64,000 nt of DNA from Chiua virens. Taxonomy: Eukaryota; Basidiomycota; Agaricomycetes; Boletales; Boletaceae. The notes below the pieces were generated by a model, which saw only the letters and a program-made list of their open reading frames with translations, had not been told where the DNA came from and made no database searches. Location of the stretch: assembly GCA_019787685.1 (NCBI GenBank), contig JAHNUO010000012.1, forward strand, positions 62,001-126,000, given 5' to 3'. Numbering within the stretch: position 1 is the first letter of the stretch; every line of letters starts with the position of its first letter. Shown here in pieces: positions 36,237 to 47,480 of the stretch. Made by a program: the position numbers and the translations under genes.

Positions 36237-37170
36237 AACCTGAGGACTGGGTACTGAGCTTGGTCGGATGACGTCAACTTTGTGAGATATGTTAACTTAA
36301 AATTCCACTTTGTTGCTGGCAATTTTGCAGGTCGGTTGTTTGGATTAGTCGAGTGATACGCTGCTGAATATTGTACGTTTTCGGACAGGTCACAGTATTA
36401 TAGATCTCAGATTTATGTAACTGTGGGAAAATAAGCGGAACTTGGGAGAGCCTGAAACTAGTACTTGAAGCACATACGAAACGTTTAGTTGCGTCAAGTT
36501 CGGATCCCATTTATCATGTGGCCAAGACCATAGTTTATTCCAACACAGATGCTGGAGCACAGTGCTGGCGTAGCCAGGAGTCACTCGTTCCAAAGCCCAA
36601 AGTTCGTTTATCTGTGCTTGCAATTCACAGGATACTGTGGCTGATTCACCAGGTCACTTGGATTACACCCTCTCCGAGTAACATTCACTACATGAATTAG
36701 AAGTTTGAATGTACAGATCGCTATATAAGCTATCAAAGACGCAGACCAGTTTCAACAAGCTGTGCCAAGGTGCGGTAATTTACCCAACATTTCCTACCTC
36801 TGTCCTGGAAGAACCATTCGATCCCAGAACGTCCATCGGCTAGGTGGTTCTCATGTCAGTCGTTTAAAACCACTGGCTCAGCGAAAAGGCGGTTATATAT
36901 ACGTCAAGAGATGTTTCGAACATGTTTTCACGACCACGTGTCCGTCTATCCGTCCGAGATATCTCGCCCTCTCCAAATGTTGGTTCGTGCTTTCTCAAAC
37001 TTCGTTGCTCGTTCTCACCTCCTCATGACTGCTTTATCGCTGCTTTGTCCTTTGGGATTGGGAAGAGCGTATCATTATACCCATGTCCATAATTTTTACA
37101 GCTATGGTTGGTCAATTTGAGCCTTGCTCCGATTTCCCCACTAGCATCTGAATCGAAGTTGAGCTCTCTT
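36237..37170. other. Intergenic, no gene recognised
   Basis: Follows the Bre4-like gene. A weak open segment at 36911-37120 ends with hydrophobic residues and might be an upstream piece of the relic at 37171, but I cannot connect them. Confidence 0.35.
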
Positions 37171-37610
37171 AGTCACCTTTATTCTCGTCCTTGCTGAATC
37201 TGGCTCTGTCCTTTAAAACATCAAATCCCAACTTTCCTATCTCTGCCTTTAAGTCGGGTTGGCTGTCATCTATACCCCCATCGTCGTTGGCCGGCGATGG
37301 CCGCCTATATACACTCCGAAACGAAATGCGGAAAGACCTCGGCAGAGAAGATGGGGTCCATCCCTACGAAATGACGGCCGTGATGGTCATCGAATCAGCC
37401 GCACCTTATTCCATTCTCGGAACCATCTTCATTATATCGTTCCGCTCTCCAGTCAGATGTCTCTAACCTCATATTTCTGTCGATCAATCACATTCAAGTG
37501 AACACTTTCGTTACGCTTTTTGCTCGGGATTTAATCAATGACCAACCTAGGGCGTTGTGCAACTGCTTATCATCGTTCGTGTTGCAAAAGGGGGTATTGC
37601 ACCACACTGT
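37171..37610 (+). pseudogene. Second relic of the membrane-protein family seen at 21.9 kb
   Basis: Reads 'NIKSQLSYLCL' then TAA (where the other relic has Q), then 'VGLAVIYTPIVVGRR'. A frame change follows, to 'RLYTLRNEMRKDLG', 'EMTAVMVIESAAPYSILG' and 'TIFIISF'. After a gap (37470-37550) comes 'VVQLLIIVRVAKGGIA'. The order matches the minus-strand relic at 21850-22560 ('NIKSKLAYFCLQVGL', 'LFSLRN', 'VIFILSF', 'QLLIIIRVSKG'). The nonsense codon and frame change mark it as broken. It preserves the middle 'MVIESAAPYS' segment that the other lost. Confidence 0.65.
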
Positions 37611-40600
37611 GGCATCGAGCATATTGACCAATTAGGCAATAGAGATTGCGGTACGTGGAAATCAACGCACGGATCTGCGTGCCGGTAAAAGTCCACGATG
37701 GGCGAACATGTTTGAAGTTGAGGGGTTTGTGTGGGGAGTTAACGACCGGACGCCAGATAAGTCCGCCGTGATCATAATTATCGTCTACTGACCTATACTC
37801 GATTTCATAGTGGCGACAAAAACGGTCTATCAGACCCAGAAGATTATTGAGGTCGAGCTATAACGCCCTTTATGATTCTCCACGACAAGATGTGGTAGCT
37901 GGCATGAATTTAATCGTTATCCACGCCCAATCCCAGATGACTTTTACGAAAAAGTAAATTGCATTACTTTCCGCTCGCAGTGTATAGACGGCGATACTGA
38001 AGCTGTGCGGGGTTCAGTTTTGAAACCCTAATAATATAATTCTGATGAGAAGGCCGACCTCGTCCGGACGAGAGAAGAGGGAACATGTCCAAAAGATATA
38101 TATATGATCAATCCGACATGTTACTGTTGCTCGATCAGATCCAAGGAGAAAGAACACAGGATATCGTTTGAAGTGAACCTCTATCTTCAGTGGAGCTTGG
38201 ACCACCGCTATCTTTGTTGGCTAGGCAATCAACGCGAGGAAATACTACGAAGGAAAATATCATGATGGCGAGCGCCGAACGTCTGGAAATTGGCGTGGAA
38301 GCTTATTGCCGGGACCCTTTCCTATCACCATCCAACTCCTCAGATCACTCTGTAATTAGCAGCAAGGAAGATAGCCATCAGAAGATCAGACCTTTTGCCA
38401 ATAGCTCCACTAGTGACCGGCCTCCCGTTTCTTGTTCTCGACTCTCCGTTTAATAATGTGGGAGCGTACCACGAGATTCGAATATGTGGTGAAATTACAT
38501 CGACGTTGTATCCGTGACTTGAAGACACAGCAAGGGATGCATGGATATACCTCAAGAACTGATGTCCTGCGAAGCAGTAGAATGCCAGTATTATTCGAAG
38601 CACCTGCGCAGGTAGTGTCGTGACAGCATGAGACATGACTCCACAACCTCTGAAAACAAGACTCACAATTAAGACCCCTAGGAAGATGATCCGATGACAA
38701 CCCTGTTACACAGCATGAGCGAGCATCGGATTCCTTCCGAGAATATCAGCTGTAGTGTATGGAACCTCTTTCGAGGCTATGCGACGAGAATGCGAGAATT
38801 ATTCCACTAAACAAGTTGAAACAGCTTGTGAACGATTGTGTTGACATCGCGAATGGTTGAAAATGAGAAGAGTCGGAAATTTGCGTGTTTCACAGCAAAC
38901 TAGTTGGCTAGGCGCCTGGTGCCAAGATTGATCGTCAGTATACCACGTGGGTAGGCGCCGATGCTTATTTTCTTCGTAGATTTTAGCGCTGAAGAACCAA
39001 GGTACGTACGTCTGACCTTGGACACGGAAAACTGATTTCCAGCGATCTTTGAGTGGCAAGGTGACCAACCCAGGGGGTGGTGGTTGTCAAGATACTTTCA
39101 TTAGGGCATTACATAAACAAAACTCACTAGCGGGAATTAGTCTCGATCCATGCAAGCTGTGAGTCTCCTGAAATGATTGTACTGGAAATGTTATGGGACC
39201 TAGGACACCCTAAGTGTATGCCGTATCAAGTTGGCGTACTCTAAAGGGAATGAAACAAACTGTATTACACTGCCCCCTGGCGACTGCATGTCGTGCAAGC
39301 AGCTTATCATTTGAGACACGGATCTGGGCCTTATGACCCGGAGGTGGGTCTCTGCCCCATGCACATCCACCCAGTGCCCGGCGGCACTTGGTTATTTCCA
39401 GGTGCCCATGCTGCAGGTAGAATTTCACAATAGGTCGCATTCCTGCGGAAGAATTCTTTTTTGGTTACAATCGCGCATGTCCGCTGGAGATCCGACGTCA
39501 CAGCTACAACCGTCATGATGCATGATGACCGCATGCCTTGTTCTGTCATTTGTCCTGTCTAACGTTGACTCCCAGGCCCATCTTCATATGCCATAACGTA
39601 TGTATCCGGCCCGTTCCGCAGGCGAAAAGCTGTCCAACTTGTTTGATTGGTGTGTTGTACACGAACCCAAGTCGACCTGTTCGCATTTTACTCGCTAACA
39701 ATGGTTGATTCACAGAATAGTGCGCAATTGCCGATCGACTTGTGTATGTGCGACCGGAATTTTTTCTCTGTGCGAAAGTGGAGGTTCCAAACAGAACACC
39801 AAATGCTTTTTATGCTGGAACCTGGAATGTACGTCTGCTTTTCTTTATTTACACCGTTCCACGTAGAACACCAGCCTTTTCGCTCCTCGGGCGGGGATAT
39901 CACTTTGGCATCCACTTCTCAGCGCCACCATGCGATCGTCGGGTCTAAGTCTGCCCCACCCCAATACCAAGTGGGTAAGCCACCCCTGATCTCCTTTGGG
40001 GTCACGATCAGCATCTACACATGAAACCAGGTTGGCAAAAGAACGTGTACAACAATTTTTGTTCGCCTGCAGCGACACAGGTGGGTTATGCCCCCTAACC
40101 ACGACGGCGCAGGCATGTACTATGCAATCCTATCGGCCGATTCATCCTCGGCCATGTAACATTCGCGCACTGCGCATCCCACTCCAAACACCCAGACTTC
40201 GCATATTTGCATAGCCTTTCTGCTAGGCGTGCTTGAAATTCCTTCCATGCTCCATCTTCTCGAAGTCGTCCCCGCGGCCCTTTTTGCGGCTCTGAGCCGC
40301 GAGACGAGACCCTTTGGCCGTGGACTCCAATGACTAATAGCTCCGATACTACACGTGACAGAATTTCAGATTAGTTATCAACGATGATGGTGGGTAATGT
40401 GACGATTCGGATCGCGTGGCGATAGAGGTAATATTCTCTTTGGAATTTCTGATTGACGATAACTGGTTACTCATGCCAAACTATGTGTCAGTGGCTTTAT
40501 CGATCATCGATTAGTAGGAGGCGATCCTCATGTGATGACAGTAAATAAATAAAATAATTCGATGAATGGGTATCAACGAGATCCTACTACATAGTAGTGA

Positions 40601-40934
40601 AAATGTAATTTAAGCCTGCACGACAGCGATAAGAAAGGAATGTTATGGATACATGTCTAATCACGATGATTCCCAACGATGGTGCATGCATAGAGTGAAT
40701 GTGTCGGAATTGTCCAGGATATGGAAATAGGCCAACATATCCTCCTTATCCGCAGAATCCAAACGTCTATAAGGTAGTTTCAAAATATCAATAGTAAATC
40801 TCTCGCCAAGTCTTTGCCCCACGCTCTGCCTCTGACCTTCACTCGGCCTGCCATTGCGGACCGAGTGCAAGCTCGCCTCGGCGGGTAGCCCCTTCGCAGG
40901 AAGTGCTTGTGCACACGGTTTTAGGGTTTGCGTG
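37611..40934. other. 3.3-kb region without a recognised gene
   Basis: Contains several open frames of 80-125 codons on both strands (for example 38340-38666 minus, 39647-40024 plus) with no convincing family or splice pattern. It also holds a short sequence at 39220-39300 that recurs at 56487-56560. It may be decayed mobile-element DNA, but no terminal repeats or coding remnants were identified. Confidence 0.35.
39220..39300 (+). repeat. Dispersed ~80-bp repeat, copy 1
   Basis: The core 'ttggcgtactctaaagggaa' followed by a 'gaaacaaactgtattacact' match recurs at 56487-56560 in the same orientation with a few substitutions and small gaps. No gene lies nearby here. It may be the edge of a mobile element or of an older duplication. 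Confidence 0.65.
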
Positions 40935-40955
40935 GTCACCCCGTCACGAGGTTCA

Positions 40956-42675
40956 CTAAAATAGAACTGCCATCTCTGCAGAAACGACCGCAAGCCCCAC
41001 AGTTGTCATCACCAATAGCGGTAAGAGATTCCAGAAAGCGAAGTCTCTCTGCCTCACCTGGAGCCCCTTTTGTCCCAAAATGGTCCGCCAGAGAAGACCA
41101 GCAAGCGAAGCCGAGAAAGTGAAGCTGACCGCACCAATGTTGGATGCAACGGCAAGCGCAATGGCAGCAGCGCGGTTGGCGTCGTACGGGAGATCCGCTG
41201 CGGCAACCACTTGAGTGAGAAGGATGGTAGCTCCGATGTTGGTCCCTGCGAGGTTGCACAGAATGACACCGAGAACGCCGATCAACCAGATCGTCGGATG
41301 CACTTGCTTATGAGAAGCGCGAACGAGCCAGTTGGCAAAAATATTCACCCATCCCTGGTGATTGAGGGCTTCGATGAGGATGAACTGTGAAAATGCAAAG
41401 GGAATGAGGGCAAAAGGTAACCGTGGCAGTGCAGTGATGAAAGTTGGGAAGCGTTCATCGAGTCGGGCGTGAATGGTGGTCTTGTATGACCGGTACTTTT
41501 CGACTATCCACGGCACTTTGATATCTGCTGTCGATGGGGGAGGGAGTTCCGGGCGTATCGTGGTCTCAGACCTTGGAAGTCCGGGCTGTGAATGCGATTC
41601 CGGATCGGAAATCTTTTCGATTGAGGAAGGTCCATCCATGTGAGAGGAAGTATTGGTTCGTGACGAAGGGTTCGAGGAACTACTCTCCGGGGCTTCTTCT
41701 TCAAGGTCTTCCCTCACAGCGTTGGGGTCCCCACGGCCCAACATTGGGATGCCATGGGAGTACCGATAGTAATCCCATCCAAGATCGAATGTGAACTTGC
41801 CCGCAGCGAACGGCAAACTAATCATCCAGACGTCGATTCCAAAGAAGCTGACGACGAGACAGAGTATAAGCGTTGCACCAAGCATGAAGCTGCCAACGCA
41901 AGGCCCCAATGGGATCCAACAAGGCGTGCCGTGGGTCCCTGTGAGGGGTACGAGCTAATTTCCGCGGGACATGCTTCCGGAATTGGAACGCAAGTGCAGC
42001 AAAGCAAAAGATGTTGCAGGCGAGAAAGGGGAGGATGGTATATGCTGTAAAGGCCGCATCATTGACGCTGAAGCCTTCGGTTATAACAACCTTGCGTACA
42101 ATCGGTTAGTCAAGGCGCGGAATTGATGCGGGATAGCGTACATTGGTTGGATTTCCGACAAATAATACCATGCTAGCAGTGTTGGCAGCCGCAAACTCTG
42201 CCACAATCCACGCTCGGGGATCAAGCTTTGCGATCTCCGTGTAATAGACCAAGAATGCAGTCCCAGAGAGAACGACAGGATCATTCCCCAGCAGAATTGA
42301 GAGCAAAGTGAGCATGACATAGAAATAGAAATACAGCCTCCACCCGTTGTCACCACCCTTGTTGCTGACCCAGAATGCTGCAGCACGAAGTATTCCAGTA
42401 ATGTCGAGTGTTATTGCCATGTAAGCGAGAGAGAAGAATAGGATGAGGATGTTATAAGGCTTGACACCTGCGGTGCCGACGATTCCATTGCGAATGACGG
42501 TTGGGTCAAGACATTGAGCCGCCCATAGAATTGCGATGGCAAGGATTGGAGCGGTGAGGAGATTGATTGGTATTCGAGGTATTGAACGAAGCGTGGGTAT
42601 GGAGATTGGACGAATCACGAAGAAAATAGAGATGATGAAAAGCACCAAGGTGGCGATGGCGTATCCAGAAGTCAT
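40956..42675 (-). CDS. ArsB/anion-permease-like transporter, copy 1 (frameshifted as read)
   Basis: Integral plasma- or vacuolar-membrane permease of the ArsB/NhaD/CitM (ion transporter) superfamily; substrate unknown, with arsenite, sodium or dicarboxylate all possible. Two exons are separated by an intron at about 42087-42141. The N-half has 'IATLVLFIISIFFVI', 'LLGNDPVVLSGTAFLVYY' and the family signature 'VGNPTN'. A Ser-rich acidic loop sits in the middle. The C-half has 'WLIGVLGVILCNLAGTNIG' and ends 'AVVSAEMAVLF'. Relative to the intact copy at 59651-61378, one extra C lies near 41901-41906, turning 'DPIGACVGSFM' into 'DPIGALRWQLHA'. If real, the protein is truncated before its second half. 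Confidence 0.85.
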
Positions 42676-42743
42676 GATGATATTCGTGTTCAGGGTAAAC
42701 TTTGAACGTGCATAAAGAGAACTGGATTGTCCGCCACTGGAAC

Positions 42744-42749
42744 TTTATA
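42744..42749 (-). promoter_or_regulatory. TATA box of permease copy 1
   Basis: 'TATAAA' on the minus strand about 70 bases upstream of the start codon. It sits in a block ('ccttcaggttccttataaag') also found before copy 2, so the promoter was duplicated along with the gene. Confidence 0.6.
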
Positions 42750-42870
42750 AGGAACCTGAAGGAGGTGGCGAGGTGGTAATGAATGTACCGTCACGGCTCG
42801 CACGGACGACGCACCTGAGACCTGGAAATTGATCAACCAATGGACTCTTTCGAATAATACTCCAAAGCAA

Positions 42871-44810
42871 GGGGAAAGTCGAACTTGGCTATAATGAGTT
42901 CTTATTTATGTGGTAGGGCGCCACTACGGAGGCCGCCGAAACACGAATTGGCAGCTTCTGTTTAGAACTTCGTTAACGTTGCAGTACTATATATATCAAA
43001 CAAAAAGAATATTCTATGGAACAAATCCTAGCAGATAAAACGAAAACACAATCTCGCAGAGACAAAAGTACTATTCCAACCTCGTCCACAGTCGACTTCA
43101 ACTGACATGTCAATGAATAACAAGGACGTTCGATGATACTGGAAGCCTATCGGTATATGGTCGCCACGTGACAACATAACCAACCAAGCCCCCGGACACC
43201 TTGTACGTTATTTATGGAGACTGACGGAGTTGCTCCGATGATTGAGTATCTATAACCGAGGAAATTTACGCACCGCCACCGTCGGGACGAGCGAGCGGTC
43301 GCGATCCCGTCGCACAAAACACGGCTCGATCGAAGTGCGGAGGCCTGGATCACGCACTGAGGGGCATGGGGCACAAGTCACCGTAATATCCCTGCGTTAG
43401 TACTAACTCCGAGACGAGCCACTGGATCTGAGATGAGTCGCTCATGGCTATCCTCAGCGGTAAGTTTGAACTTCAGAACCACAGCGCTTTGTGCGAGCTG
43501 TCTGTAAGTACATAGTAGCATTCGGAGTTCAACTCGGCAAGCGCCCGGCAACTTTCCTGTCGCATTTTAGGTCACCTAGTCACCCAGGTCGCGTCTACTT
43601 ACATCAACTACTACCGTGACTGTTCTTATCAAAAGGTATTCAATAGTGCACGAGATGGGATGAGGTGGGTATACGCACCAATATTCTCATCACACACAAC
43701 ATCCGAATCATGATACAGCTTAACCGATCAGTAACGGGTTGATGTTGAACAAAAGTTGTTAAAGAAGTAATCATTCATGTGCGTACCGAACTATCCACCC
43801 TGTTCCTCCATTGTCTTCGCCGACGACTCCTCGGGGTGGGAACGGATCCGATCATGGAAAACCAACAATTTGCAATCAAGGGACTGTGTAACACGATTCA
43901 CAGCTTCAAGTTGTCGCGGTTGTTGCAGCACTTGCGACATAAAAAGCGACGCAGTCTTTTGAATTCTTCTGAGCTGATTATAACGCTGTAGCAGCGTGAG
44001 CAGCTACTAGGGCCACCCTTAGAATAGAATCGGTTTAGCAAGGCCGTTGGCGATGCTCGTGCAGTGAGCAGGGAAAGATTGCTAGCTGTGGTTGTCGAAG
44101 CGTAATGTACAGGCAGCGTTCTTTCTGGACGCCAATTGAGGGGTGACAAACAGGCTGTGAGTACTCATTCATTCGAGAGGGGAAATGCTTTGCCCCCATT
44201 GAATGTTGGTGACAAGCGTGAGCATGTAATTGTGGAATCTTTCCATACACATGCCCTCCCTGAGGCCTGAGGCATGAGTACTTGAGTATTGAATGTTTAA
44301 CGTTTAACGTTTAACTGTCTGGATTTACTGCCTGCTGTGTACTATACTAGTAGGCCAATAGCTGGACCCGCTGAGTCAGTGCCAGATTTAACGAAAATGT
44401 GCCAAACTGAAAGTGTAATTGACTTTACCTACCAAGTTCTTTGTTGCGTTCTCGAGCAGATTGACGACAATTCTAAGGCGAGGAAGTTCAACTCACAAAC
44501 CGTCGCTTTATGGCACGTGGTAAATTTGTGGGCGTCTATTAGCGCCACCGTTGGTCCAAGTGCTGTACGTTTAGCGCGTGTTCCCTTTCGACCACACCCT
44601 TGAAGTCATGGCAGGACACCTCGAGATACCTATGGTTCCCTTGGGACCCAACGAATCCATCACAAGCTTTGGAAAGAATGATACTCAGAAAAACGAAAAT
44701 GCAAACCAGGATAAAGGCTTGCTGCAACGAACACCTACCCCGACGTGAGTCGTCTAATTTGCGAGCCAAAAGGTCATGCTCGCAGCCTTGTATCTCGACT
44801 CTTGTGACCC
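42871..44810. other. 1.9-kb region without a recognised gene
   Basis: Only short, overlapping open frames. A short tandem motif 'gtttaac' occurs near 44293-44313. No RNA gene was seen. Confidence 0.4.
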
Positions 44811-46903
44811 ATGAATACTCAACACTTCTATAGATACCGACATTCATCGCCCTCAGGACCATGGCCATGGATGGATTTCGATGAAGATATTCCCACCGTT
44901 ACCCCACCCACTGATCAACCTGCGGATTCAGACTTTCAGAACTGGGATGGATACCCGCAAAGCTTGTTTCCGAATTGGACTGAGGCTCAAGTGAAACGAT
45001 GCGAGATGTTGACGAAGTGTCCCACTGGAGATAGCAATGTCATGACAGTGGATGTCTATGGTGATGGCAAGTTTGGCGAACCCAACCGAGATAAGGCTAC
45101 GATCCAAGACCAAGAAACTATAGATGGATTTTGGAACTGGCTGAAAGGGACGGTGAGCACACTGTTCTTCTGCTTTGTCAAACATCGACAAGATAACGGG
45201 GTATGGGTATGACTAGAGAGAGGACGATATTCGTGTACGAGCCTTCTTCGTGAAGAGAATGACCAAGGAAGTTTTGCAAATGCTAGGGACAAAGTACGTG
45301 TCTCGTTGCTTTCGGGTTTCGCGTAACCAAGCTTTTGTGACAGATACAATGTAGAACCCTTCTTCTTCTCGTCTTCAGCACATTGGATACCCTCGAGATT
45401 CCAAGAGAGTATGATTCCAGGAGAAGGCGACCGTGAGTAGTCCTATGCTTCCATCACGATTCTGCTGTAGGCTTACAACCACAGACATCACAATTGTGCT
45501 ACCATTCGTTCGCGTTCGCGAAATCGATCAGAAGGCTGCAGGCCCGATTTCATCACACTCGCAAACAAAAGAAGGAGAATCATCATCGCAAGAAGGTATG
45601 CGAATGTCAAGTGGCACTTCTTGGGTGGCCTAATCCACATTTCAGACGCTCAGATCATCGATACCCAAGCGCCACTTTATCTGCATACGTGTATGTATTC
45701 GTCTCCGTACTGCGTCGTGTCGGTTTGTTTCACATTCATGATTTTAGGTAACAAGCACGTTTTTCAAGACCTGCTTAGTGTTCATATGGTCCGAGGCGCA
45801 CGAACCAGTACTATTTTATCCTACCACCCAGAGATGCGTGAAGGGACAGCAGATCAACTCCACTCTCTTATCCACCGGACCGGGGACAGTGTCTACTGGC
45901 AAAAGCTTTTCGAAAGATCAAAGGACCCTACTTGCCTGCTTCTGTGCTTTTTGTGGTATGCGATGTACGAATGGGATGAACTTTTCGAGACGCTTTATGC
46001 TCATATCAACACCTTGGTGAGTAACTCGCTAGTTATGATGATAATACGCTCGAGCATATCGCCTACATCACAGGAAACTCTACTCGGAAGTCAAGACATT
46101 CGGGAAACGCGGGAATTGCACATTTTGCAAGCACATCTACTTTATTACCGGACTCTGCTCGACGACTTCAGGAAATCTGTTACATTTGTCCAAGAGACGC
46201 CGAATCCTGCGATGGACGATCCTTCTATGACTCCAGAAGACCGACGGGTATCCGATGACATTTTGAAGAAGGAGACGGAGTATCTTCTCTCGGAAATTGA
46301 CAGGCTAGAAAGCCAGAGATTGATGCAATTCATGCGGTTGAAGAATGTGATAGACTTGGTGCGTTTCATCGGATGCCACTGATTGTCTTTGCTGACCCTC
46401 AGTATCTAGGCCTTCGCAACCGTGAATATCGAAGATAGTCAGTATATGAAAGAGCTGACAGTCGCGACCGTTCGAGACTCGGCCGCAATGAAACGGGTGT
46501 GTATTTCTTTTCTCTAACCTGTACGTCGCTGAAGGAAAAACGTTTAAGCTTTCTTATCTAACTATGGTTTTCCTGCCTGCCAACTTTATGTCTGTAAGTA
46601 GTTCGTAAGCTCTCGTTTTTCACATGTACATGATTCGCGCAGAATTTGTTCAGCATGAACGTCGTCGAGATTAATCCTCAGGGCGCTGCGACTCTCAATC
46701 ACTACATCGAAGCGGCGATTGGCTTGACTGCCTTCGCTATGTGGATCGTCGTTGCACTTCAGGCCGAGAGTATTTTTGTTCCACAAGGAAGCTCCATTCA
46801 GAGACGGGTCTGTTGGCCCTTGTATTATATCTTGGACCAGGGGATTCAGTTGTACATTCGGTTATACAACCGAACCATCCCTCCAAAGCAGAAGACAACG
46901 TGA
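44811..46903 (+). CDS. CorA-like Mg2+ transporter family protein
   Basis: Basidiomycete-type CorA-like membrane protein: long soluble N-terminus and two C-terminal membrane helices. Exons read 'DIRVRAFFVKRMTKEVLQML', 'YNVEPFFFSSSAHWIPSRFQ', 'ITIVLPFVRV', 'LLSVHMVRGARTSTILSYHP', 'SVYWQKLFERSKDPT', 'LWYAMYEWDELFETLYAHIN', a coiled region 'ETEYLLSEIDRLESQRLMQF', and 'VRDSAAMKR'. The first helix reads 'MVFLPANFM', followed by 'NLFSMNVVEINP', where CorA proteins carry a GMN motif; here the Gly is Ser. The second helix is 'IGLTAFAMWIVVALQ'. No frame break was seen across about eight introns. The start is the first ATG of the long N-terminal exon; an ATG slightly downstream is possible. Ion selectivity cannot be inferred. 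Confidence 0.85.
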
Positions 46904-47480
46904 TCCGGTGAAAACAGACCTGCGTATGCGTTGCTTAGTACTTTTCATTTATCTTTCTTTGAGGTAAGAACTAGGGCTGTCGTATGGACTCTTTTCTGTA
47001 CATATTGTTATAGATCCACCTAGATATCATACTTATTAGGTCTGGGCGAATTTATCATGTACCTGAATGATGCATTGCGGGACGCTGCACGATGCACATT
47101 ATTTCCCCAATTTGGTTTGAGAGGCTTGCAAAGGCATACGGAAGTCCGTTACGGTGTCATGCGTCTCTTCATGAGAACCACCAGCCATATCTCGGTGACT
47201 CCGTCTACGAACATGGAATCGCCTTCTCAACAAAGCTTTAAATACGTACTTCAACCCTGTGCAATTGACATCTGCTCGTGAGGACGTTTTCCTTCACATC
47301 GCTCAACTGACGGCTCGTACACATACCCAGGCCTAAATCGGTGTTTTAGGTTAACTTTAGGCGCCACGTCCCCAGCCTTGGACGTGTTTCACAGCCCTTT
47401 GTGTTTGGTGACCTCACCGCTCAGCCCCACCTTCCTCAACTCAGGACTCTCAGGCTAGTACGTTGACACTACGAATTCTG
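46904..47480. other. Intergenic, no gene recognised
   Basis: A plus-strand open frame of 74 codons (47057-47281) has no family features. The remainder is the upstream region of the FMN-dependent dehydrogenase. Confidence 0.4.

Larger units (their letters stand above)
40935..42870 (-). repeat. Inverted duplication, left arm
   Basis: About 1.9 kb, including the whole permease gene and roughly 190 bp of its upstream sequence, is repeated in opposite orientation at 59445-61397. Similarity is very high in the coding part, patchier upstream, and fades just after the stop codon. Confidence 0.9.

Noticed and set aside
38340..38666. 108-codon minus-strand open frame as a gene
   Set aside because: No conserved motif, no splice context, and it overlaps other frames of similar length; composition looks random.
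41534..42050. Plus-strand open frames opposite permease copy 1
   Set aside because: Antisense shadows of a clear permease on the minus strand; the equivalent shadows appear at copy 2.
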